DNA of 35,395 nt from Mycoplasmataceae bacterium (GTDB lineage Bacteria; Bacillota_I; Bacilli_A; Mycoplasmatales; Mycoplasmoidaceae): contig JAITPC010000016.1 in assembly GCA_031289655.1 (NCBI GenBank), positions 1-35,395 on the forward strand, read 5' to 3'. A program made the position numbers and the translations under genes. Numbering within the stretch: the stretch's first letter is position 1; each line of letters opens with the position of its first letter. Positions 9,013 through 17,891 of the stretch are shown piece by piece. A model generated the notes under the pieces. That model did no database searches. It saw only the letters and a list, made by a program, of their open reading frames with translations, and was not told the origin of the DNA.

Positions 9013-9471
9013 ATGTTGGGTGTGAAATTAAGTATATTAACAACCGCCCTAATTGGGGGGGGTATTGCCCTTTCAACAAATTTAACTAGTTGTACTAAAA
9101 CATCAAAGCTTTTGTTTAGCGATTTAAGAACGGGGATGGATTTAACTGGCTACACCATATTTTTTAATACTAATTTTCCGGTTAGTGACTTACCATATGG
9201 AACAGGTAGTACTAATACTTCATGTGATTATCAAATTGTCGATGAACAATCAGGCACATTTTTAGAGATTTATTATTACAAAATCGGTTATTGCATAACA
9301 ATCAGTGATGTAATATATGCAATATATGATAATGGTGCTTGAAGTAACAATACATTTAAATTTCCAACATTTACAATAACTTATCTCGTGTGTTCTCCAG
9401 ATGACGGAGACACTTTTGATCCAATTGATAAATTGCATGACATAGATGAATTAGGATATTTTTTAAAATAA
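9013..9471 (+). CDS. Lipoprotein with poly-G signal peptide
   Basis: A 152-aa predicted lipoprotein. The signal peptide is MLGVKLSILTTALIGGGIAL followed by STNLTSC, with Cys27 as the lipidation site. The three Gly codons come from a G8 tract (9055-9062). With eight G the frame is open; seven or nine would stop translation within about a dozen codons. Residues 28-152 are acidic, Tyr-rich and of no recognised family. The signal region is nearly identical in DNA to that of the lipoprotein at 25.2-26.2 kb, so the two are members of one family. It converges on plsY. Confidence 0.8.
9055..9062 (+). repeat. G8 tract in lipoprotein signal peptide
   Basis: Eight consecutive G in very AT-rich DNA, coding Gly-Gly-Gly in the hydrophobic core. 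It is in frame (ON) as assembled. Confidence 0.8.
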
Positions 9472-9480
9472 TACCAATAA

Positions 9481-10212
9481 TTATTTTTTAGAGAATGCTT
9501 TACTTTCTGTATGTTTAAACATTCTAACAATATTGCTCTTGTGTCTTAGAATAATCAATAAACATCCTAGCATCAATCAAATAAAACTCATACCTATAAA
9601 ACTATAATCATCACCTAATGTCATTGGCTTTAAATATATTAAGTCTAATTGTTTTATTCAAATTAAGCATGTAGCTATGAGAATGGCACACATTGAAGCT
9701 AATGAAACATATCTTGTGATTGAAATTAAAATTGCTCAAATTCCAAAAGCTATCAATCCAATTCAAGGACTTAATGCAAAAATAATTCCTGCGAATGTCA
9801 TAACACCTTTTCCGCCAATATACGGTTTTAATGTTTTATAATCAAATTTGTTTTGGATTAACTTTATTAAAAAAATTATTGGAAAACAATGCCCAATAAC
9901 ACAAAAAATTCCAGAAATAAATATCATCGAAAATAAAGCAGGATCGATTGTTTTGTTTGGATGCTGATATCATAAATTTACCACAAAGCTGCAAACAACA
10001 ACAACTAAATAAGCCTTAGCCCCATCTAAAATCGCAGCTAGAAATGCAATAAATTTATTTTTACTAATTCTCATTAAATTTGTGGCACCGGGGTTTCCGC
10101 TACCAGATGCTCTAATGTTGTTATGATTTAGTCGTCCAATTATCTCTGCAAATAAAACACTTCCAAATAAATATCCTAATATGCAAAATAAAAAAATTAT
10201 TAAATAATACAC
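9481..10212 (-). CDS. plsY: Glycerol-3-phosphate acyltransferase (acyl-phosphate)
   Basis: A 243-aa multi-pass membrane protein of the PlsY family, which transfers acyl groups from acyl-phosphate to glycerol-3-phosphate, the first step of phospholipid synthesis. Motif 1 is LGYLFGSVLFAEII with 'RASGSGNPGATNLMR', motif 2 is GHCFPI, and motif 3 has 'YIGGKGVMTFAG'. The frame opens with GTG at 10212, with a TATAAT 8 bases upstream, so it is probably leaderless. The same frame stays open without an ATG for 51 codons further upstream (see 10213-10365). It ends 9 bases from the convergent lipoprotein. Confidence 0.9.
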
Positions 10213-10432
10213 ATATAAATTATATTTTATAATTTTTATTAGTCATGTTAGTTCATATGGAATTGTAAAATATTTTTCCTCGCTTATAAGAATTTTGTGA
10301 TTTTTGAAACTAATTTGTCCATCTTTTCATAGAATTGTTTTTTTACATTCATCTAACTTTAAAACTTATTTTGTCTATAGAGTTTAATGAATTCAAAAAA
10401 CATGTATATAAGTAAATTTAGATATTTTACTT
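10213..10432 (-). other. Gap with gene-like remnant upstream of plsY
   Basis: A 220-base stretch without a recognised gene. On the minus strand the plsY frame remains open from 10365 for 51 codons with protein-like content (for example DECKKTILWKDGQISF), but has no ATG, GTG or TTG start. An ATG at 10403 begins MFFEFIKLYRQNKF in another frame, and one added T in the TTTT run near 10359-10362 would join the two. It may be a decayed gene. I recognise no family. Confidence 0.3.
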
Positions 10433-11959
10433 TTATTTAAAATATTTAATTAATTCACATATTATTAGTTCTTTCCTTGCATTATAAAAATTATTTTCAT
10501 CATTTTTTGAATATGTGATAGTAGAATTATTAGCAATCGTTGGATCAAAAGAAATTCTAGGGAGTGTACCACCAAATTGTGTTTTCATAAATACATCTAA
10601 CTCAATGTTACTTTTCCTTTTGTTGAAATAGCTATATAGTAGTTGTTTGTTATAAACGAGGTCACTACCACCTCTAGAGTATGGGTGTAAATGATCAACA
10701 TCAAATTTTAATCCGGGTAGTGCGCTGCCACATTTAGTTGCTATATATAATATTATTTTTTGAATATTTACATCCATTGTTGTGTCTACTATATTACAGA
10801 TGAAATCTTGAATATTTGTATATGTTGAAAAATGGCAGATAATTTCTAAAAAACTAGGGAGGGGCTTCTTATCAATATGTTGCCAAAAATTTTCTATCTC
10901 GTTTTGTGAATTAGCTTTCCCTACTGATACTAATAATAATAATAATAAATATTTTTCGCCGAAAGTTGGAACATTAGAATATGCTTTCTTCAAAACAAAA
11001 AACATCATTAATGCTGTACGATAATTATGAGCAACCATTTTTTTAATGTCTTCGTTATTTAAAAATTTTGTGAGATAATCTTCGAATACATTACAATTAG
11101 TTCCAATGGAAAAATAATTAACTATACTTGATAATAAAGCATTATCCGAAATAGCTTGCAAGGAGACTTTAGGAGAATGGGCTGATGATAATAAAATTGC
11201 TAAACCAATTAAAATATTTGAATTAAAAGCGAATGTTTTACCTTTAAAAAAATTTTGTACTTTTTTAGAATTAGAGACACCAACACTTCCTAGTGCATTT
11301 ATGAAAATATCGCCTGTCTGCAATGTCTTGCCTTTAGTATTAATCCTCTCAAAAATATCAATAAGCATATCAAAAGTTGTTGCATTATTCGCCCTATACC
11401 CAATAAGCAAGGCTGCATCAAATGTTGCTTTTAGCTGTGTAAATTCGTTTGGGACTATTTTACCGGGAGAATAAAAATCCGATAGGTATAAGTCATTTAC
11501 TTGTGATATTTTTTTTTTAATAGAAAATGTATATCCAAGAGTAGATGGGCTGTATGTAACACACACATTACTTATTGGGTTGAATGCAGACTTTAGGGCA
11601 GAAAGACGTTGTTGCCCATCAACTACAATATCATAGGCAGAAATAGAATTTGTGTAAAAAGATTGATTTGTAATCCTAGGACCCACACTATTTACTTTTT
11701 GCAAACCATTAGAACATACTTCGTATAAATCAGAGCCTAAAATTTGATGACCACTATAGTTTCATAACAAAATTGATGGAATTGGATAATCCTTTGCTAT
11801 TGAATCTAAAAAAGAAAAGATTCTTTTTTTATCTCAAGTAAAATTTCTTTGAAATGCAGGGATAACAAAATTGTTAGAATTATTTAAAAAATCTTTTATA
11901 TATATATATATATATGGTTTTGACGAATTGATTCCACTAATGTGATTAATTAATGCCAT
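10433..11959 (-). CDS. DUF262/HNH (GmrSD-like) restriction or defence protein
   Basis: A 508-aa protein. Residues 32-60 carry the DUF262 entry motif (FVIPAFQRNFTWDKKR...SFLDSI), residues 114-118 the DGQQR motif of the ParB/sulfiredoxin-like nucleotide-binding core, and residues 416-452 an HNH nuclease signature (FDVDHLHPYSRGG, then N...L....N.RKSN). This is the architecture of GmrS-GmrD type IV enzymes and related phage-defence proteins that cut DNA, often modified DNA. Just before the DUF262 motif the gene contains a (TA)9 tract coding YIYIYI; as assembled it is in frame. It shares a 24-base divergent promoter with a C5 methyltransferase. Target specificity is unknown. Confidence 0.85.
11897..11915 (-). 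repeat. (TA)9 dinucleotide tract in DUF262 gene
   Basis: Nineteen bases of alternating T/A near the 5' end of the DUF262 gene. On the coding strand nine TA units (18 bases) follow a CCA codon and keep the frame. Gain or loss of one unit gives a frameshift and an early stop, so it is a candidate phase switch. Confidence 0.7.
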
Positions 11960-11969
11960 TTACATATAT

Positions 11970-11977
11970 ATTATAAT
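11970..11977. promoter_or_regulatory. Palindromic bidirectional -10 (DUF262 / MTase)
   Basis: ATTATAAT gives TATAAT on both strands. The methyltransferase ATG (11984) is 6 bases to the right and the DUF262 ATG (11959) is 10 bases to the left. One symmetric element would serve, or alternate between, a nuclease and a methylase. Confidence 0.6.
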
Positions 11978-11983
11978 ATTAAA

Positions 11984-12924
11984 ATGAGTAAATTAATTGT
12001 GTGAGATCTTTTTGGGGGGGGGCTAACAGTGTCTACAATGCACTAAAAGGTAATCCTAGATATGAAATATATACTTTTGATATTACAAAACCAACAAGGA
12101 AACTACATTTTAAGTTAGATTTATCACAAAAAAATATTGTAGAAAAATTTAAAAAATATCCTAGACCAGACATTATTACTAGTAGCACATTGTGTCAATC
12201 ATTTAGTTTGGTTCTTTCTATGGTTGGGGGTGGCACACCTTTTTGGAAGTTTAACACGGATAAGAACAAGCTTCAATTAAGGACTATTAAGGAATTTGAA
12301 AAACTAAAAAGTGGCTTTACTAGATTTTTAAAGCCAGATGTACAGTTATTTCTTGCTAAATTAGGAAAAAAATGTATTGATAATACAATAAAAATAATTG
12401 ATTATTATAAACCAAAAAATTGATATATAGAAAACCCGAAAACTTCTCTTATTTGGAAATACATAAAGCTAAATAAAAAAAAGGATCATAAAAAATATTA
12501 CTTTAATCTAGCAAGTTACGGAAAATATGGTTTTATGATAAGAAAAGATACTATTTTTTTTAGTAACATTAAAATGAATTTATCTTTTGGGAAAGTTATG
12601 CCCATTTATCATATTGAATTAGAAAGTGTTAATGAAAAAGAAGCTTTGTCTAATTTAGTTAATAGAAGCAAAATATATGTAAACAAAAACGGAAAATGGT
12701 ACAAAAAATGATATGTTGCAAATGGACATACTCTAAAAGAAGGTAGAAAATTTTGTACCTTATTTGCCAAGGATGCTGGTTTGGGAAAATTGCAGAAAAT
12801 AGATGATAAATCTAAACTACAAAAAAATAAAAAGTCAACTGAACAAATTTGCGAAAGTGGCAGTGTTTCTCACATTCCAGAAAATTTAATCCGCAGTATT
12901 TTTAGTTATTTTAAAGGGAAGTAA
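11984..12924 (+). CDS. C5 cytosine DNA methyltransferase, out of frame at G9 tract
   Basis: The ATG at 11984 encodes MSKLIVWDLFGGG, a motif I (SAM-binding) start. A run of nine G (12014-12022) then shifts the frame and translation ends at 12046. One extra G (or two fewer) joins it to the long downstream frame: NSVYNALKG, FDITKP, then TLCQSFS with the catalytic Cys (codon 12193-12195), an ENP motif (WYIENPKTSLIWKYI), 'NLASYGKYGFMIRKDTIFFSNI', and C-terminal 'SVSHIPENLIRSI'. The restored protein would be 313 aa. The pattern fits the C5-MTase family, although motif IV has TLCQ rather than PPCQ. It is OFF as assembled. The HNH nuclease gene begins 1 base after its stop. Confidence 0.8.
12014..12022 (+). 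repeat. G9 tract in methyltransferase motif I
   Basis: Nine G follow TTT in codon register. The tract codes the Gly-rich SAM loop itself and is one base short of the in-frame length (10) or two bases over (7). Confidence 0.85.
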
Positions 12925-12925
12925 G

Positions 12926-14080
12926 ATGGGGTTGTTAAGAATAAATTTAGAATCTGGATCTTCAAAAGTGTATAATTTTAATGCTACACTTGATGTCTTA
13001 TATGATGATGCTTGTGGCTACTTAATTGATTGAAAAATTAAATTCCACAGTGGTGCTATTGATACTTTAACAACAGCCTCATGAGCAAACCCCAAAAATC
13101 ACCAGCATGGAGATTATAATGAACGAACTAAAATTTTAAATAACATTGGTTTGGAAAATTTAACTCGTCACAAGAAGACAGATCACAAAATTGTTGTTTT
13201 AAGTGATACCCAATTATCTTCCTTGGAAAAGTATTTTAATGGTTGTGAATATACTTCAACTATTTATAATATTTGTAAATTTTTTAAGGGGTCAAATCCA
13301 TCTGGTAGCTATATGAAACCATCAACATCAGAAATGTGAGAAAATGATAGTGGAAAAAAATATAAAATCAACATCTTTTTTCATTTTTTCTTAATTCACA
13401 ACAACTCAAGAAATCAAGGAAAAATAAATGATAATAAAGAAGAATGAGATAAAGCAAAAAATACAAAACCAGATGATATAAATTCTTATCTGCTGCTTTT
13501 TGCTTCGGTACCTTGTTGTGGCAAAGGGTCAATTAGGGAGATTTTTTTAAATTTGCAAAGAGAAAGAGATGCGACCACCACAAATTATAAAAATTTTAAG
13601 AGAAGAATAAAAGCAACAGCAGAAGAAATTTTTAAAAATGCTCAAACCGTTAATGAGGATGTAAATAAAGAAAGAAAAAAATATAATTCTAATATAAATA
13701 AATCATTTCGGAGTAATATAAAAGAGGCAGCAAATGCAATCTGGGGAAGACAATGCTCGGCACCAGATTTTCAAAAAGCACACATACTCCCTGTTTGATG
13801 GATAAAAGGAGAAATGTTTTCAAATTTTGGTAAAAAAAATTATGAATCTATAAAATCACAAATAAGTGATGTGAATAATTTCTTGCCCTTAGATGCTGTC
13901 ACACATAGTCAATATGATAAAAAATCATTGTTTTATTGGACAGATGGTGGAGTAATTCACATGTTGAAAAATTCAAGCTTCCCTTTCTTAGAAGATTATG
14001 CACAGATTCATCCAGATTATCTTTTTAAAAGAGTATATTATCTAAAAAAATACATTGAAACATTCAAGAATATTTTATAA
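12926..14080 (+). CDS. HNH-type restriction endonuclease (putative)
   Basis: A 384-aa protein with no recognisable N-terminal family. The C-terminal part is HNH-like: Cys277 and His286 in CSAPDFQKAHILPVWW, then 'NNFLPLDAVTHSQYDKK' with Asn near 318 and His327, the usual position of HNH metal and active-site residues in restriction enzymes. A Lys-rich, helical stretch (about 215-265) precedes it. It starts 1 base after the methyltransferase stop (TAAGATG), with a weak AAGGGAA in the SD position, so the two form a likely restriction-modification pair. Five or more TGA codons are read as Trp. It overlaps the convergent gene at 14075 by 6 bases. The role as the cognate nuclease is inferred from position. 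Confidence 0.7.
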
Positions 14081-14983
14081 TTTTAAAACAGCATCAGCAA
14101 AGTATTTTCCATACATACATTCTTTATTTTTATAATTAGGTTTAATTGTTCTATCCTTTAATCAATCAGCATCCTTTTTACTAAACTTAGAAAAATCATC
14201 AAATACTTTAATTCATCGCGAATCATAGTAAGGCATTTCTTTAACAGCCTGGCTATTTGTTATTATCTTTTTATTGGCCTCTATGGCAAAAGATACATTT
14301 GTTGAAATATAATCATTGCCAGAAAACATTATGTGGCAATAGCATCCTACATATGGCAAAAGATTTTCATCACATATTTTTTTCGAACTTGGTACAGGAT
14401 TTGAAATGTTATATTGTTCAATTTCTTTAATTAAGTGATTTGAAATATCTTTTTTGTCAAAATTATCGTTTCGAACACAAAAATTAATTTTAAATTTATC
14501 AAATCTTTTTAGTAATATTAATGTAGTTTTTACTCGTTCAAGTGGTTGACCAGATTGTTTCAAACCAAAATCATATTTTATTTTTTTTCTCCTAACCTTA
14601 ATCTTTCGATTAGGAAATGTAAGATAAATTAGTTTATAATCTCGACACATTATTTTATCATAGCAACAAATTTTATCTCATTTATATTTTAATAATTGTT
14701 TAAATGAATAAGAAGCATACTCTTCAATAGACTTAATTGTGTCATGTATCATTAAGTAAACTTTGTAACCGTTTGATTGAAGAAAATTAAGAATTTTAGG
14801 TGTTGCATTAAAACAAGCACTGAATATAACAAATATATCTTTTTCCTTGTTAAAATGTTTTAAATTAAATTTTCACTGTAAATTATTTTTAATTGTTTTA
14901 ACATAAAAATTACCCCCCCTGTAAGATTTTTTTGGAAACCAAAAAACAAAACGTTTTGGATAAATAGCAATAACTCTTTCCAT
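14075..14983 (-). CDS. Hypothetical, possibly glycosyltransferase-like
   Basis: A 302-aa soluble protein (in-frame TGAs read as Trp). The alternating hydrophobic strands and phrases such as IFVIFSACFNATPKIL, NGYKVYLMIHDTI and the late 'ISTNVSFAIEANKKIIT' suggest a Rossmann-like, GT-B-type fold as in capsule glycosyltransferases, but I see no diagnostic motif. Codon 20 onward, SYRGGNF, is coded across a G7 tract (14913-14919), in frame as assembled. It begins 2 bases after the rpsI stop, so it would be cotranscribed with rplM-rpsI. It overlaps the HNH gene end by 6 bases. Confidence 0.55.
14913..14919 (-). repeat. G7 tract in glycosyltransferase-like gene
   Basis: Seven C on plus (G on the coding strand), near codons 22-24. 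It is shorter than the other tracts and in frame. It is a weaker candidate phase switch. Confidence 0.5.
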
Positions 14984-14985
14984 AA

Positions 14986-15390
14986 TTATCTTTTAACGAA
15001 CTGAGGACTACGTCTTGCGCCATACTTACCAAATTTCTTTCTTTCCTTAACTCTTCTATCTCTTGTAATTAATTTGTTCTTTTTTAAATCTGGCTTTAAT
15101 TCGTCATTGTAGCTAATTAAGGCTCTTGAAATTGCTAATCTAATTGCTCCTGCTTGACCAGTAAATCCTCCACCTTCAACTTTAGCTTTAACATCAAAAC
15201 TACCAATTTTTTCATTTAATAAAGAAAGAGGCTGCTCCATATCTTGAATAATTATTTTGTTAGGAAAATATTGACTTGGTGTCTTTCCATTGATAAGAAT
15301 ACTATTTGTTTTTGCAGTAATTGGTGTAATAATAACTCTAGCAACAGAACTTTTTCTTCTTCCTAAACCTTTATAATTTTTTTCAGCCAT
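14986..15390 (-). CDS. rpsI: 30S ribosomal protein S9
   Basis: A 134-aa S9 protein. It has the start '[14 protein letters not shown]', '[21 protein letters not shown]' and the invariant C-terminus '[24 protein letters not shown]' whose last Arg reaches the P-site tRNA. The start overlaps the rplM stop (TAATG), the canonical L13-S9 pair. Confidence 0.97.
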   Translation of the reverse strand: MAEKNYKGLGRRKSSVARVIITPITAKTNSILINGKTPSQYFPNKIIIQDMEQPLSLLNEKIGSFDVKAKVEGGGFTGQAGAIRLAISRALISYNDELKPDLKKNKLITRDRRVKERKKFGKYGARRSPQFVKR

Positions 15391-15830
15391 TATCTAATTT
15401 GTATCCTCGCCGGATTCTGTGCTTCGTGAGCTTTGCCATTGTCGCCATAAACAAACAATTTATTAATAACACTTCTTCCTAATCTATTTTTAGGAATCAT
15501 TCCTTTAATAGCCTCATAAATCATTTCTTCTGGATATTTTTCAAGCATTTCCTTAGCACTACGTGTTCTTAAACCGCCAATATATAATGAGTGATTGTAA
15601 TATTTTTTGTCAGTTAATTTTTTACCAGTTAATTTAATATTCTTTGCATTTCGAATGATTAAATAGTCTCCACAATCAACATGAGGCGTAAAAACTGGTT
15701 TATTTTTGCCTCTTAAAAGATTGGCACTAAAAACAGCAAGATCTCCCAAAACTAATCCGGTGGCATCAATTTCATATCATTTACGACTTTTTTGCATTAC
15801 TTCTTTTTTAGCAATTGTAGACTTTTGCAT
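15390..15830 (-). CDS. rplM: 50S ribosomal protein L13
   Basis: A 146-aa L13 protein. The start at 15830 gives [23 protein letters not shown], where the Trp is TGA-coded, followed by '[18 protein letters not shown]' and '[20 protein letters not shown]', all diagnostic. A shorter start at 15749 would cut away the conserved WY.IDA region. A TATAAT lies 12 bases upstream, giving a leader of a few bases. In related Firmicutes this gene directly follows truA, which here lies 5.7 kb away on the same strand. Confidence 0.96.
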
Positions 15831-15901
15831 GTGAATATTAATATTATATATTAAAAAGGTGAATCAAAATTATAAGAGATTTTGTTTCAACAACAAGATG
15901 T

Positions 15902-16995
15902 CTAAAACTTTTTAACAGCAACTCTCGGTATTCGTTTAGTAAGAGCGCACAAAGCAGCAATTATATTTGCCACATCAGTTTTATCAGTTAAATACGTTAT
16001 AGCGTGCTCAAAATCCTTGAAAACATAAACTTTATCGCCAACCTTCACGTTATCATCAACAGCAATTGCCATACTGTCCATAGAAATTTTTCCAACAATT
16101 GGACAATATTTACCATTAACTAAAACCTTACCATTTTTGAATTCACGACTAAAACCATCACCTCATCCTAAAGGAATTAATGCCACATGTTCATTTTTCT
16201 TTGAAGTATATTTACTGTCATAACCAACATTTTCATTAGGAACTAATTTGTTTATTTGAATAACATTAGAAACTAATTGAAAAGTATTAAAACAATCTTT
16301 GTCATAATCGCTGAGTATTCATTCGCCATATCGAGCACCAGTTTCTCAATCTTTTTTTGGTATTTCTTTTTTTATGTAACTAAGTATTCCACCACTTGCT
16401 CGTAAACTGATAATCGGAATTTTCTTTCAATTGGGGATTTTTTTAAGTAAAGTTTCAAATTTTTGAAATTGTTTTTCCATTTTACTTAAATTATTGTTAT
16501 CGTATATATGACTAAAAACACCATAATTAATGATTCCATGTTTATTTAATATTTTATAAGACTCTATTAATTCTTTTTCCTCTTTAAAACCTATTCGATT
16601 CATGCCAGTATTTAGTTTTCAGTGTACTTTTAAACCTTTTACATTTAATTTTGCATATCTTTGTACTTGTTCAAAATTTGCAACTGGAATAGTGATACCA
16701 TATTTAATAGCTATTTTAACATCACTATCGTCGATAATGCCCAAACAAAAAACAATAATTTGCTTTTGTTTTCCTATTTTTTTTAAAATTTCATAGCATT
16801 CAACACATTCATCAAATCTAGCTAATGCAATAACATTACAACCATTTTTGACTAATAATGGGATAATAATGTGGGCATCATGTCCATATCCATTACCTTT
16901 AGCAACCCCAATTTTGTATTTAAATTGCTTTAAGACATTGTTTATATATTTAATGTTATTATTTTTTTAGTTTCATTAACATATAGTGTTGTCAT
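15902..16995 (-). CDS. alr: Alanine racemase, frameshifted at A7 run
   Basis: A PLP-dependent alanine racemase family protein. The main frame contains 'YKIGVAKGNGYGHDA' (PLP Lys33), 'VHWKLNTGMNRIGF', 'NENVGYDSKYTSKK' and 'IPLGWGDGFSREFKNGK' with 'PIVGKISMDSMAI', all Alr landmarks. The only good start, ATG 16995 (MTTLYVNETKK), is out of frame with this because of a seven-A run (16962-16968 on plus as T). One more A gives a full-length 364-aa enzyme. As assembled, translation from the ATG stops after about 17 codons. This may be an error, slippage rescue or inactivation. D-alanine has no obvious use in a wall-less cell. Confidence 0.75.
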
Positions 16996-17003
16996 CTTAT
17001 AAT

Positions 17004-17009
17004 ATTATA
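17004..17009 (-). promoter_or_regulatory. -10 box of alr
   Basis: A minus-strand TATAAT lies 8 bases before the alr ATG, predicting a leaderless transcript. It supports the ATG at 16995 as the real start despite the downstream frameshift. Confidence 0.5.
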
Positions 17010-17053
17010 TGCACCTAATTAAGGATTTTTCAAAATGTACCATTAATTAACTT

Positions 17054-17059
17054 TATAAT
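17054..17059 (+). promoter_or_regulatory. -10 box of the membrane protein gene
   Basis: TATAAT lies 7 bases before the ATG at 17067, in the 71-base divergent gap with alr. Confidence 0.5.
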
Positions 17060-17066
17060 TTTCTAT

Positions 17067-17876
17067 ATGGATGTAAATTTCACTGGTGTTTGATTGTTAT
17101 TAATAACACTTGGCCTTGTTGCAATCACTATTGTTGCATATCCCTTTATTAAAAAAATAACCAACCTATATTGATTTTGAATGCCCATAAGTATTTTATT
17201 ATTAATATATATGATTTATTTTAGATTTTTTCAAGATTTTAGTGATTTTTGAAAAATGAAGGATAAAACTGGGATTGTTGCTTCTAAAGCATTATTATTG
17301 GACCTGTGTCCATTTTGTGCTTTTATGATTCCGATTTTTCTCATTATTGATCCAACAAGAAAAATAGCAAGTGTGTTAGCTTTCTTTGCTATTTTTGGGG
17401 GATTAGTAACTTACATTGGGGGATTTTGCATTAATAGCGGGGGTACAACTGTTGATGCAAAATGGGATTGACATTGAATATTGATTGGTGATGAGCCAAA
17501 TAGTATGTATTTTATGATTCATTTCATTCTATTGTTTTTTGGACCTCTGATTATTTTGAATACAAAAAGAACTTTCTGAAAGGATGCATGTAGTGGCATT
17601 TGCTTTATTCTCTTATATTTTGGTTATGTTTTAATTATGGTTCATACATTTAGTGTCACAAATAATGCAACCGGGCTGGTTCCGGGCGATTGAAATGAAT
17701 GGGGTGAATATGGTGCTGTTGATAACCTCTTGCACCTTTCTTTTCCATATATAGTTCCAGTAGCTTTTGGATTAGTAACATTATTTATTTTATTGGTAAT
17801 GTACTTATATGGTTTGTTGCAAAAAAATAAACAATATATTTATAATTATTCAAATAAAAATTTGTTTATTTTATAA
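17067..17876 (+). CDS. Multi-pass membrane protein (DUF5378/YwaF-like)
   Basis: A 269-aa protein with about seven hydrophobic segments and many TGA-coded Trp. Motifs such as 'LLLDLCPFCAFMIPIFLI', 'FFAIFGGLVTYIGGF', 'IGDEPNSMYFMIHFILLFFG' and 'HLSFPYIVP' recall the mollicute DUF5378 family and the YwaF/TMEM164 membrane proteins, which have conserved His residues in membrane segments. The function is unknown. The start is the ATG after the -10 box. A lipoprotein gene follows 15 bases downstream with its own -10. Confidence 0.55.
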
Positions 17877-17878
17877 AA

Positions 17879-17884
17879 TATAAT
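17879..17884 (+). promoter_or_regulatory. -10 box of the 553-aa lipoprotein
   Basis: TATAAT lies 7 bases before the GTG start at 17892. Confidence 0.5.
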
Positions 17885-17891
17885 AATTACT

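Noticed and set aside
8999-9079. N-terminal extension of the 5'-3' exonuclease
   Set aside because: It would run through the start of the divergent lipoprotein. The conserved protein begins at ATG 8998, right after a -10 box.
11897-11959. (TA)n tract breaking the DUF262 frame
   Set aside because: A careful count gives nine TA units (18 bases) after CCA on the coding strand, which keeps the frame to the DUF262 motif.
12001-12423. Methyltransferase starting at GTG 12001 as an intact gene
   Set aside because: This start would lose the DLF part of motif I. The promoter and the ATG at 11984 show the real start is upstream and frameshifted.
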